Positions 23,284 to 33,412 of a DNA stretch of 64,000 nt are shown here, piece by piece. The stretch's first letter is position 1. Each line of letters begins with the position of its first letter. This stretch comes from Piezodorus guildinii (lineage: Eukaryota; Arthropoda; Insecta; Hemiptera; Pentatomidae). The translations under genes were made by a program, and so were the position numbers. Where the stretch lies: the NCBI GenBank assembly GCA_023052935.1, contig CM041292.1, positions 106,137,906 through 106,201,905 of the forward strand. Reading direction: 5' to 3'. The notes under the pieces were generated by a model, which made no database searches, was not told the DNA's origin, and saw nothing but the letters and a program-made list of their open reading frames with translations.

Positions 23284-23591
23284 GGGGGAGATCCGTGGCT
23301 GCGTGGCTAGCGCGCTAGTCTCTCATGCTACAGGTTCTGAGTTCGAATCCCAGTCCCGCGGGCTTTTATAAGGATGTAAAAAATGGGGATTCACTCACAG
23401 CCTCTCCCCCGGGTATGTGAGACCCGTCAGCCAAAGGGTGGCCACTCACCAAATTAGTCGTAGGGAGTGATGACCCACAATAAAAAAAAAAAAAAAAAAA
23501 ATAGCATAGTGAAACGGAGTGTAAACTGCAGAGTTTACACCGCGAGGCCCGGGCCTACACGGCCTGTCGCGCCACTGAAAGAAAGAAGAAT
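23284..23591 (+). mobile_element. tRNA-derived SINE, family S2
   Basis: The head is CCGTGGCTGCGTGGCTAGCG (A-box-like) and GAGTTCGAATCCC (B box), then a body with GCCTCTCCCCCGGGTATGTG. The 3' part, CACCGCGAGGCCCGGGCC and CGGCCTGTCGCGCCACTGAA, is conserved in the copy at 33121. An exact 11-base duplication GCAAAAGAATA flanks it (23273-23283 and 23592-23602), so it inserted into the older inverted-repeat element. A poly-A run (23482-23500) interrupts the body. Confidence 0.9.
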
Positions 23592-23692
23592 GCAAAAGAA
23601 TAAATTAGGTTGGTTTAGTAATGAGAAATTTTTACCTTCTTTTAAAAGTTCCTAGAATGGATATAGTACGTTTTGGAACTCAACGTCTCAAT

Positions 23693-24235
23693 TGTTGGGC
23701 TTATGGACAGCAATTATCGATTGTCGTAAGATACCTCATGCTCTCACTTTACCTACAGGTTAAAAAAATACGTTCATTGCATTAGTTAATGTTTAGTTAA
23801 AACGATGTACTTCTATTGATGAATCTGGAATGTCGATGCGATTTCTTTTTATCCTTGATAAAAAAAAGTAAATAAATTCAAAGCTTTCCCAGGACTTGCA
23901 ACATTTATCCCGATGAGTTAGTCGGTCGAAGCACAGAGAGTAGTAGGAATATTGCCTAATATTTCAAGCTGTTCTTCCACCACCTCCAAGCCTTGACTAT
24001 AAATTATTTTTGATAGTATGCCATCCCATTTTAAATGCCTACCGGATGAGAGTTTCTTGGAATAAATCTTGAGAATTCCTCCTGGAGAAGGCCGTAAAAA
24101 GAGAAGGGCAATAGTATGTTTGTCCATTCATATTTTACCGAATCAGTTGGCTTTGATATATAAGATTTTTATCGAATGCTTTAGGCGAAACCATTTTTCA
24201 GGTTGCATCTATTTTCTTTATTAATCTATATTTTT
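23693..24235. other. AT-rich spacer
   Basis: No gene recognised. The 69-residue minus frame at 23918-24127 has no known motif. Confidence 0.4.
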
Positions 24236-25123
24236 ACTTTCACTTACTATATATAGTAAGGGGAAGTATTGCGATCGTGAAAATTTTCGAATTCCAGTTT
24301 TCAACGGAAATACACGTTAACCAAATAACCAAGTCCCGCAAAAAGGTCTGTGTGTGTGTGTGTGTGTGTGGTAACTCCTGGGCGGAACGGTAAGTCCTAT
24401 GAAACTGAAATTTCATATTTAAGACAGCTATACACCCGAGACGTGACAAAACTTTTTTCATCAAAATGAGCTTACCAGAAGAGGCACTTTATACCATGCA
24501 TTTTGCACCTTTTTTCGATTTTATCGAAAACGGTTCCGACGATTTTGATTAAACTCGCTATATCGATGTAAAATTTAATGGGCTTTAATATCATGTAGGT
24601 TTTATTTGGATAAAAATGGTCTGACAGAGCTTAAATGCCGATATTTTAAATTTTCTTCCCCTAAAGTACCTTTAATTTTGTAGATTCAATAATAATAACT
24701 AGATTATCTTGTTAACGCTGATGAAAAACAGGTAAATATATAAATTGAATAAATTCGATACCCAACTAAAGGAGAAAACAGAAAAAATATTTTTTTAATG
24801 CAATTTTTCGTTTTTGAACATAAGAGCAGTAATATACATGTATGATATACCGTTGGAAAGCTAAAGATTTTAGAAAAAATGTCATCTCATACACAAGCTT
24901 TTAAAATGTTAATAGAGAGTGATGAAATGAACATAAAACTAACTGATTATTTTAGATAATAATATAATAGTTTTTAATAAAACACATGTTTCTATCTAAA
25001 TTCAATTTGATTAATTCATTAATAATTTCACGTATTTTTATCTCTAACTGTATTTGAAAATTCTTTCATTGATTTTAAAAATGGAGGTAAGTGAAAGTCG
25101 TGTGTTGCCCGCACCAGATTTTT
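24236..25123 (-). mobile_element. Helentron-like element, copy F
   Basis: Near-identical by eye to copies A and C. Both subterminal repeats and the palindrome are intact, with a GT tract at about 24348-24370. A 12-base block (GGGTCCCCTGAG) present in copy A is deleted at about 24320. Minus-strand frames of copies A, F and H spell similar short peptides only because the DNA is repeated. Confidence 0.75.
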
Positions 25124-25618
25124 ATTCTTATTATTAAATTGAACCTTATATTTGTGAAATTTAAAGGAACATATGATTCTGATAAATACTTCCATTATCA
25201 CGTTATTATTTACAGATCATTACATAGATGGATAGATAGAAAATAATTTTTATTCTGGGACTAGGTCTCTTTAGAATAACAGGTTTGTACAGTTGAAATA
25301 TACAATATATCTGGCCAACAGACAAGATGAACGAAATTAACTACTATTTAGAATAATCGATGAATTTGTTTAACAAAAAATAAAAACAATAAGAAATAAA
25401 TGAATTGATTTAGAACAGAATTTAAATATAGAAGAAAGGAAAAAAAAATTAAATAAATAAAAATAATTATCAACATTATTCTGGTACTTCCTAGTCTAAT
25501 AATAACATTAGCTTTAAAAAATAACTGATCTATATCTGGCCAAGAGTTAATGAAAGATGAACCCATTAAACATAAACAAAAAAAATATATATACAATAAG
25601 AAGAAATGAATTCTTCTA
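25124..25618. other. AT-rich spacer with an antisense LINE 3' end
   Basis: Near 25216-25345 the reverse complement reads CCTAGTCCCAGAATAAAAAT followed by TATCTATC, like a LINE 3' UTR with a short tandem tail. CTGGCCAACAGACAAGATGA resembles part of the LINE tail near 46150. Confidence 0.35.
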
Positions 25619-26098
25619 GTGACAATTTTTTTTTTTTGTTGAAACTTTTATTTATTTAGAAATAATACAATCTGCCACAATCTAATACAATAAGTATTAG
25701 TGATATTAGAATTCATTCATTCCTTATGTACACAAAATCAAGAAATAAAAATAAATAGAAATAAATAAAATATAAAGAAGAATAAATAACCCTAAATAAA
25801 GATAAAAAGAAAATAAAATAAATAAATAATAATAATCTCGATCACATTCATACATATAGTCAGTCGCGTCACCGGTCTAATAAGCCAGTGGAGACTGAGA
25901 GAGGGCGCTAGAGCCACAGACTCTCAGGCGTGAGTGGAGAAGCTGGCCATTGCCAACACTCAGCATTGCTTAGTTATAAGAGATCTCTAGGCCACTGCCG
26001 TTTCAACCTACGAGGAGGGTTATAGGGATGGCTGGAGCTAGATAGGGATTGGGATAAAGGATTAGGAAGGTGAGTTAGCCTCTGGTGGAAGGGTGACA
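25619..26098 (-). mobile_element. 5'-truncated Jockey-type LINE, 3' end only
   Basis: Aligns with 61190-61700, the 3' end of the large Jockey element. Shared words include GTGGAGACTGAG, GAGGGCGCTAGAGCCACA, CTCAGGCGTGAGTGGAGAAG and CAACCTACGAGGAGGGTT. It keeps the 3' UTR and the last ~35 codons, then is truncated at about 26098. A poly-A tail (plus-strand T run at 25628-25638) marks the 3' end. This is the classic 5'-truncated product of target-primed reverse transcription. Confidence 0.85.
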
Positions 26099-26134
26099 AA
26101 ATAACAATTTAAAATTTGTTTTATTTTAAAAAGA

Positions 26135-26305
26135 TCATTGTGTTTATTCATTTAACGTCCCCTTCATGCTCCTTTTTCTAATCGTTCGAGGGTACACGAT
26201 GTACACAATACCTATTGAGGTTTAATTAATATAGAAGCCGTTGACGAGTACCTGACATTGCTCTGGCCCACTCGGTACAACCATTTTACCTCCAATTGAC
26301 GGGAT
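26135..26305 (-). mobile_element. degenerate SINE, family S4
   Basis: TTTATTCATTTAACGTCCCC, TTCTAATCG, GACGAGTACCTGACATTG and TCTGGCCCACTCGGTACAAC correspond to the S4 copy at 8090-8369 in the same orientation. The tRNA head is missing and the copy is badly eroded. It abuts Helentron-like copy G. Confidence 0.55.
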
Positions 26306-26309
26306 AACA

Positions 26310-27103
26310 CTGGATTGTGAAACTTTGGGAATTTCAGTTTTTGGGAAATACACGTTTTTGTGCCCCTGAGTCAAGTACCCAAGTACCGCCAAAAGGTGTG
26401 TTTGTGGTAAGTCTATCACGTAAAATAAAGTCGTACGAAATTTCATATTTAAGGCAACTATACGTCCGAGATGTTACAGGAACTTTTTTCCAACATCAAC
26501 TGATCGGAAAAACTACGTTATACCATGTATTTTGCACCTTTTTACGATTTACTCGAAAACATTTTTGACGATTTTGATTAAACTCGTTAGATCTCTGTAA
26601 CCTTTTATGGGCGGGCTTTAATATCATGTAGGTTTTATTCTAATTCAAATACTCTGGCAGGCATTAATTTCCAATATTTAAAACGTTCTTTTTCTGAAGC
26701 ACCTTTAATTTTCTAGACCATAAAAACTTGAATAAAACATCTTGTTAGCATTTGATTAAAATATGTAAGTTGAATGAAGTCGATATCCAACTAAAGCAGA
26801 AAAGTGCAAACATATTTTTTTGCGCAATTTTTGTGTTTTTGAACTTAAAAGCAGTAATAGAGACGTACATTATACCGTTGGAAAGCAGATAAACAAAACT
26901 GTAAAAGGATGGTGATGAAAAGCGAATAAAACCAACTGATTGTCGTAGATAATAATATAAGAGATTATTTAATAAAAAACACACGTTTTTATCGAAACAA
27001 CGTAATTAATACTTTTACAAATTATTTACATCTTTAACTATTTAAAAATCGATTTTAACAACGGAGGTAAGTAAAAGTCGGTGTTGCGCGCACCAGATTT
27101 TTT
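26310..27103 (-). mobile_element. Helentron-like element, copy G (left end eroded)
   Basis: The right end GAGGTAAGTAAAAGTCGGTG plus CGCACCAGATTTTTT and interior blocks such as AATATCATGTAGGTTTTATT place it in the family. The palindromic end has been lost or overwritten near 26310, and the GT tract is reduced to a few units. An older copy. Confidence 0.65.
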
Positions 27104-28480
27104 CACTTCCTTTTAAATTATGTATCTGCGAGTTCTAACCCGGCTGTTAGATCTAGCTTCAACCGGGTTCAGACTCGCGACTGTGGTTATAGATTTTAAT
27201 TATGTAATTAATCGGATTGTTTCGTTTATATTGATTCGTTTCGTGTTCGATCGAATTTCGTATAACGATGAGACAATTATACTTTTTTTTTTTTTTTTTT
27301 TTAATGAGGAACAACTAATAGTAGATTTTTCTTACCCCTTATTACTTACATTTCACTTGAGAATCATCAATAATCATTTCTGGCTGGATATTAGCAAAAC
27401 TTCTTTCATTATATGTTCTATATCTCACATATATTTAATAATCCTGTTCGAATTTATTAATCTAAAGCCATCATCATTTGTTTCTTGTTTTTATCATTTG
27501 TAGTGTTTGTCCTTATTTTCGCCGTTACATTTCCAAGACCGCCCCTAAATAGATATTCGCCGGGGGTAGAGTAACAGTAGAGGCCCTAGACGTTAAGTTA
27601 TTTAAGCTAACGAGCGACCGGAGGCCCAGATGATAGGCTGAGGCATGCATTGCTTTTAAAGTTTAAGAAGTGTGCGCGGAATGCGGTGCGCCTCACGCTC
27701 TCGCCTGTTTACAAAAACATGCACGAAATCCAATTGGCCCTAATACGGTGGGGTCCTGGCTCCTTAGGCATCCCTATCAAGTGGCCCCTAAGATTTATCT
27801 CCATGTCTCAATGCATCCCTTGTCTATTATTACAGCAACTCCTCATCCGTCTTCTTTAGTCATTCATCTTCCATTCAAGTCTCTCATTCGCAGCTTAGTT
27901 AATTAAATTCCCTACGAAAGGAGGTCTAAACACCGCCTTCTATACTATTTACAATTATATATTTTGTTTAATAAACATAATTGTAGAACATTTTTTTTAT
28001 AATTCGGTGCGCGCTTCAGGTAGTTTTGACTGACTTTTGCACCTGAGATAAATTTTCAACATTTACACTGCGTTTCAATGAAGAAATTTCTTTTTTATTA
28101 AATAATTCATCAGTAGACCATTTATGCTAAAATTACTTAAGTTTATATAGTTCCAATAAATCTCTTATATATTTAGAATATGCTTCTTCAATGTATACCA
28201 CACCACCGTAATATTTTTCCCTATTCCAGTAAAACATATCTGATATTGAACAACATTTAATCGCAATTTATAGTCTTTTTCGAAACAAGAAAAAATTCCT
28301 ATTTGGATCTACACCTCAACTTCGCTGAGTTGCTATGAGTACACCTCATACTGGATCAATCCTGAAGACAATTTCAAAGAAAAAAATAGAGGGAGATACT
28401 GCCAAATAGAATTACATAGACATTACTCATTTCGAAATTGCTCATGGACTTATATAAATCCAGAGTAGCCTCAATATATA
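27104..28480. other. spacer with a GC-richer block
   Basis: The block 27510-27910 is markedly less AT-rich (CACGCTCTCGCCTG, GGTGGGGTCCTGGCTCC) than its surroundings. Its frames (69 and 78 residues, plus strand) overlap each other and show no known motif. It could be a conserved non-coding segment. Confidence 0.35.
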
Positions 28481-28865
28481 AGACGTTGATTTCCAAAAGG
28501 TACTAAAGGACATTTTTTTACGAAATTGATTTTTTTACATATTTGTATTCTCATCAATGAGTTTTACCTAAATATTCTATTTGATGTTATCTAATGAACT
28601 CTCAAGTCCTTAAAAAACGCGATTTAAAAATACGGTAATTTTCTTAATATACTAATTACACATTTATTTTCCTTAGAAATCATTCTTAAAAAAATCATTT
28701 TATAACTTTAATATGATGTTATTATTATAGTAAAAAAAAAAATTATAAATTTTAATGCAAAAAAACTCAAATTAGCTGATTTAATAATATAGTAATCAGA
28801 GATTTTCGCGCTTCCTGTAAAATTTCCTAAAATGGATATAGTACCTTTTGGAAATCAACGTCTCA
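28481..28865. mobile_element. TTGAGACGTTG inverted-repeat DNA element, copy 2 (MITE-sized)
   Basis: Left AGACGTTGATTTCCAAAAGG, right CCTTTTGGAAATCAACGTCT: perfect 20-base terminal inverted repeats. The inner flanks differ (TACTAAAGGACAT against TACTATATCCAT), so the left and right ends can be told apart. At about 385 bases it is a short internally deleted form of the 1.27-kb copy at 59852. It has no coding capacity. Confidence 0.8.
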
Positions 28866-29420
28866 TATGTGGTGATGCAGGATTCCCAGCGAGTCCAAGG
28901 TTATCGTCTCCGCTATCTTTTGCAACTGATTTCTTTCCAGTCTATACCTCTCCAAAAATGATCTAGTTGCTACTGGGATGGTGCTCCTGCTTCAGAACCA
29001 AAGTACTACGACTGTAAATTTTCTTTCGCCGAACTCTTCACTAATCTGTATAATTATGATAAATCTCTAGTATTAAGTAGCACATCAATGTTATGCCATT
29101 TGGGTGAAAAATTTTCACTGGATCACATCTATCTTCTATTTGTTATTTAAGTTTTGTACTGCTTTTAGTTAGACATACATTTGTTTCACGATTTTCTTTT
29201 TTTACCTCGAAGAATTAAGGTCGGGTATTTCGGTTTTGATCGCTGTACTTTCACTAATAGATGTTTCTATATTTTTATTTTTATTTATAGGTAAATTAGT
29301 CAAATTCAAGATATGCCAGTATCTTAAATATATTATTCTATTTTCGGAAGTCTTTCCATTTTTAATCCTCGATTATCTTTCTATCACTAACGTTAAAGAT
29401 AAAGACGTAAGTAAAAGTAG
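28866..29420. other. AT-rich spacer
   Basis: No gene recognised. Just before copy H, GTAAGTAAAAGTAG (29407-29420) resembles a Helentron-like 3' terminus (see findings). Confidence 0.4.
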
Positions 29421-30397
29421 AAATCTGGTGCGGGCAACACATGACTTTCACTTACCTCCACTTTTAAAATCAATGAAAGAATTTTCAAATAAAGTTAAAG
29501 ATAAAAATACGTGAAACTATTGAAATAAATTAAATTGAATTTATATAGAAACATGTTTTTTATTAAAAATCTATTATATTATTATCTAAAATAATCAGTT
29601 AGTATTATCTTCTTTTCATCACTCTCTATTAACTTTTAAAAGCTTGTGTATAAGATAATATTTTTTCTAAAATCTTTAGCTTTCCAACGGTATATCATAC
29701 ATGTAAATAACTGCTCTTATGTTGAAAAACAAAAAATTGCATTAAAAAAATATTTTTTCTGTTTCCTCCTTTAGTTGGTAATCGAATTCATTCAATTTAT
29801 ATATTTACCTGTTTTTCATCAGTGGTAACAAGATAATATAGTTATTTTTATAGAATCAACAAAATTAACCAACTTGTATATTTAGCCGTCCTTCATCAAT
29901 GTCATTAAGATTATATGATTAATCTTTTGGAATGTACAATATTAAAGTTAGTTCAGAGGAAGAAAATTTAAAATATAGGCATTTAAGCTCTGTCAGACCA
30001 TTTTGATCCGAATGAAACCTAAATGATATTAAAGCCCATTAAATTTTACATCGATATAGTGAGTTTAATCAAAATATAGGTAACGTTTTCGAGAAAATCG
30101 AAAAAAGGTGCAAAATGCATGGTATAAAGTGGCTCTTCTGGCTCATTTTGATGAAAAAGGTTTTGTAACGTCTCGGGCGTATAATTGTCCTAAATATGAA
30201 ATTTCAGTTTCACAGGACTAACCGTTTCCGCCCTGGAGTTACCACACACACACACACACACACACACACAGATCTTTTTGCGGGACTTGGCTATTTGGAC
30301 TCAGGGGACCCTAAAATGTGTATTTCCGTTGAAAATTGGAATTCGAACATTTTCACGATCGCAATACTTTCCCTTACTATATATAGTAAGTGAAAGT
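29421..30397 (+). mobile_element. Helentron-like element, copy H (opposite orientation)
   Basis: Begins AAATCTGGTGCGGGCAACAC and ACTTTCACTTACC, and ends with the palindrome CTTACTATATATAGTAAG and TGAAAGT. A (CA)n tract lies at 30243-30271. Between about 29870 and 29960 the sequence matches the copy E subtype rather than A/C/F, so the element is a mosaic. Plus-strand frames at its two ends are fortuitous. Confidence 0.75.
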
Positions 30398-30549
30398 AAA
30401 AATGGTTGGAAAAACGTATTATCATTGAAATTCATTTCTGAAACCTGATGTTTTAAAGATTTTGTCTATCGATCATTAAACTTTAGAGTAAAATCTTTTA
30501 TTCGAACTACGACTTTTACTATTATTTCGTAATCCAGTACTAATGAAAA

Positions 30550-30970
30550 AAATCTAGTGCTCGCAACATACGTATTTCGCTTACCTCAGTTGTTATTGTC
30601 AATTTAAGAATTTTTTTATAGAATTAATCACATCGAGTTTGAAACATGTGTTTTATTAAATAATCTATTATATTATTATTTACGACAGTCAGTTTTTGGC
30701 TTTTCATTTCTCTCCATTAACTTTTACAATTTTTGTCGTATAAGAATATATTGTTTCTAAAATCTTTAGTTTTTCCAAAATTATACTATACATCTATATT
30801 ACTGTTTTATGTTAGAAAACTCAAAAATTGCAACAACAAAAATATTTTTGCTCTTTTCTGCTTTATTGAATTCTTAAAACTTCTATATGTATCCGTTTTT
30901 TATCAATGCTAAAAAGTTATAGCTGCTTTAGATGAATTGCTTAAATATTTCATATATAGGTAAGTGAATA
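30550..30970 (+). mobile_element. Helentron-like element, copy I (internally deleted)
   Basis: Starts AATCTAGTGCTCGCAACATA, ends CATATATAGGTAAGTGAATA, and retains the ACATGTGTTTTATTAAATAA and TCTATTATATTATTATTTAC blocks. About 500 bases, including the GT region, are missing. Diverged. Confidence 0.6.
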
Positions 30971-31072
30971 TAAGGTGTTTCATTCACCTAATTGTATCCA
31001 ATATTTTATGACTATACCTGCAATTGTATCATTTTAAACAATACCCAAGATGCTTCTAAATAACAGAGATAA

Positions 31073-31123
31073 TTGTTTTAAATATTGAATAACTAATTAT
31101 TGAATCAAACAAAAGTAATATTT
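31073..31123. repeat. left ~50-base direct repeat flanking the Hsp70 fragment
   Basis: TTGTTTTAAATATTGAATAA plus CTAATTATTGAATCAAACAA recurs with a few changes at 31331-31384. Confidence 0.75.
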
Positions 31124-31291
31124 TGAATTCATGCTATTGTGTTAGTCGGCGGTTTTATACCTAAAGTTCAAAAACATCTTCAAGACTGCTTCAATGCCAA
31201 GAAAATCAGCAAATCAATCAACACAGACGAAGCTGTTACTTATGGTTTAGCTGATCAAGCCCCTTTTTTGGACGATGACATGTCCAAGTAA
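31124..31291 (+). pseudogene. Hsp70/Hsc70 fragment
   Basis: The frame from 31139 reads [20 protein letters not shown] followed by [16 protein letters not shown] and a stop at 31289-31291. This is the end of the Hsp70 nucleotide-binding domain: family consensus VLVGGSTRIPKVQ, LLQDFF, SINPDEAVAYGAA. The STR of the phosphate-binding GGSTRIP loop is missing, and a TGA lies just upstream where the family has Gln before IH. Only about 50 of the usual ~640 residues are present. It sits between ~50-base direct repeats. No intron or poly-A tail is visible, so retrocopy, captured fragment and gene relic all remain possible. Confidence 0.8.
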
Positions 31292-31330
31292 AGGACTTAC
31301 TTCTCTCGTGTGTTATATTACACTTTACAT

Positions 31331-31384
31331 TATGTTTTAAATGGTTAATAACTAATTATAAAATCAAACAAAAATAGTAATTTG
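31331..31384. repeat. right ~50-base direct repeat flanking the Hsp70 fragment
   Basis: ATGTTTTAAATGGTTAATAA plus CTAATTATAAAATCAAACAA, partner of 31073-31123. Confidence 0.75.
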
Positions 31385-33120
31385 TATGAAACTTCATTGA
31401 CTGATGGTCACTTGATTTTATCTGAACTGTTACAAAAATATTATTTTTAACCGCACAACACAAATAATAACCACTACACTAAAAAACACTAAACGTTGAA
31501 AAGAACTCACTTGATATAATTTCACTGAAACAATCGAGAGGTAAAGGTCTTATTCATTTTGGATTACAGGTTTATGTCATCTATCTTTAAATATAATAAC
31601 TCACTTATCAAAATATTATTCATTTGTATTTGTATGTTTTACAAATTTTACTCCATATATAATCTATCTCCTTTAATACGGCATTGATGCCAACAAAGCC
31701 TGTTTTTGAAGGAAGATTAACTTGCTTAGATTGGTGAAAGCAGCCAACCCAAGTAGGATCTTGCCAATTCCTAGGACGACCCCTGCAATTAGTCTGGTTT
31801 AAATATTCATGGACTTGGCTTCCTCTCGCTCCCTGTCTTTCTTCAAGATGCAAGTGTGTTGTTTCTGTTCAGTAGTGGGTGGGTATCTTTGGTTTCTTCG
31901 AAGATGTTAAAAACCTTTGGATGAATGTTTAAATTGAGCTAGAACTGATGAATTAATCTAAAATTGAGCAACTGATAAATTGTGTTAAAAAACTAATTTA
32001 TGATCAAATCATTTTTAAGAATGGACACTGACTGAGCGGTATGAATCCGTTTTAGTCTTTAATCCGTATTACTAAAATCACAGATAACAAATAATTATTT
32101 TACATTTTCAAAAAACATCTCTGGTAATATTGAAATAAGGCGAACTTCTTTATCTTGGACTTAATTATTTTTATATAAGTCAACGATACTACTGCTATAT
32201 TTAGTTGATTTTATTCAATAAAATAGTCAAATAGCTCCATTTGTAGCGATATTTTTCTTTTAAACGTTTATATTAGCAATTATTTAGAGCTTTTTAATTA
32301 CTTAATAATAATTTTATACTTCGCTATAAAACAGGGTCAAAAAGAAATACTCATGTTATATTTTAATTTTATTACAGACCTCACAAAAAAGTTCGCGTTA
32401 TGACAAATCAATTTAAAAATTAAATGAAGAGTAGTACTTAATTGTATCCTATGCTTACATGTTGTTTCAACAGAAGTTTAGCGATCATTTAAGCTTATTA
32501 TGAAATTAATAGCTCCTAGGTATTTTCGTCATAAAACGGAATTCGGAATCTGCCACCTTGGTGATTTTGACCCATATGTTTTACTGTGCTTACAGTATTT
32601 CATGTACATACTAATATTGTTATCCAGTAAATTTTTATTATTTTATTTATTAATTTAAGTTGTGAATTATTTAGATTTTCCTTATAAGAGAAACATTTTA
32701 TTTTGCTTAAGTCTACGTATTCAATAATTTGATTCAATTTAATAATTTGGCTTTTTCTTTTTTGTTACAGGTTGGTGTTATTTTATGCCATACAGTCACT
32801 ATTATCTTAGCTGAGATAATGTAGGTTTCCATCTACGTATCGGTATGTAGTAGCCTTGTAAGAAAACAATGTAAATAACTTTATATCAATTGCTAGAAAA
32901 AAAAAATTAAATACATAACAAATTATAATATTTTGTGATTGAAAATGGGATGTATCAAATATTACAAGAGAACAATATTAATTACGACAATTCGAAGGTA
33001 ATTTTTTTATTTAACTGATACTAAAGAAAATATTTTACAATGAAATACGAAATTTTCTTTTCTTTTTTATGTTTCTTCTTTTCCAATATTTGTTGATTTC
33101 TAACATTTATTTGTTTTTGG
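31385..33120. other. AT-rich spacer
   Basis: No recognised gene. The 77-residue minus frame at 31620-31853 has a polar protein-like middle part, but I cannot identify it and see no splice sites that convince. Confidence 0.4.
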
Positions 33121-33412
33121 TGGGGGGAAGCCGTGGCTGAGTGGCTGGCGCGCTAGTCTCTCACGCTAAAGACTGTGAGTTCGAATCCCAGTCACAGCGG
33201 GACTTTTTCAAGCATATAATTTAATGGGTATTTACTCACGGCCTCTCCCCCGTGTATGTAGACCAGTCAGCCAACTGGTGGCTACTCACAAAAATAGGCG
33301 TTGGGGTAGATGACCCTACCTAAAAATTTCATCCAGAAACGTGAATGTATTTTCCTCTAGATTACACCACGCGGCCAAGGGCCATGCAGCCTGTCACGCC
33401 AGCGGAAAACAA
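33121..33412 (+). mobile_element. tRNA-derived SINE, family S2 (second copy)
   Basis: Head GCCGTGGCTGAGTGGCTGGC and GTGAGTTCGAATCCC, body CACGGCCTCTCCCCCGTGTA, 3' block CCTGTCACGCCAGCGGAAAA. It is parallel to 23284-23591 over its full length with many substitutions. Confidence 0.85.

Larger units (their letters stand above)
22562..23692. mobile_element. TTGAGACGTTG inverted-repeat DNA element, copy 1
   Basis: The left end TACGTTGATTTGCAAAAGGT pairs with the right end TACGTTTTGGAACTCAACGT plus CTCAA as terminal inverted repeats. Both termini match the copies at 28481-28865 and 59852-61117. It contains a ~140-base tandem repeat (22800-23243) and a nested SINE S2 with its own target duplication. 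There is no transposase frame, so it is a non-autonomous DNA element. The superfamily is not identifiable from the ends. Confidence 0.65.

Noticed and set aside
23284..23360. tRNA gene candidates at the SINE heads (also 8300-8369, 17513-17580, 33121-33190, 48980-49060)
   Set aside because: A and B boxes are present, but the cloverleaf is degraded and each is followed by a conserved SINE body. They are tRNA-derived SINEs, not tRNA genes.
27120..27503. 127-residue hydrophobic plus frame
   Set aside because: It crosses a poly-T run (poly-Phe) and is Ile/Phe/Leu-rich as expected from AT-rich DNA. There is no signal peptide context or motif.
31124..31291. Functional Hsp70 gene
   Set aside because: Only ~50 residues, part of the phosphate-binding loop missing, a stop upstream and no other Hsp70 sequence nearby.
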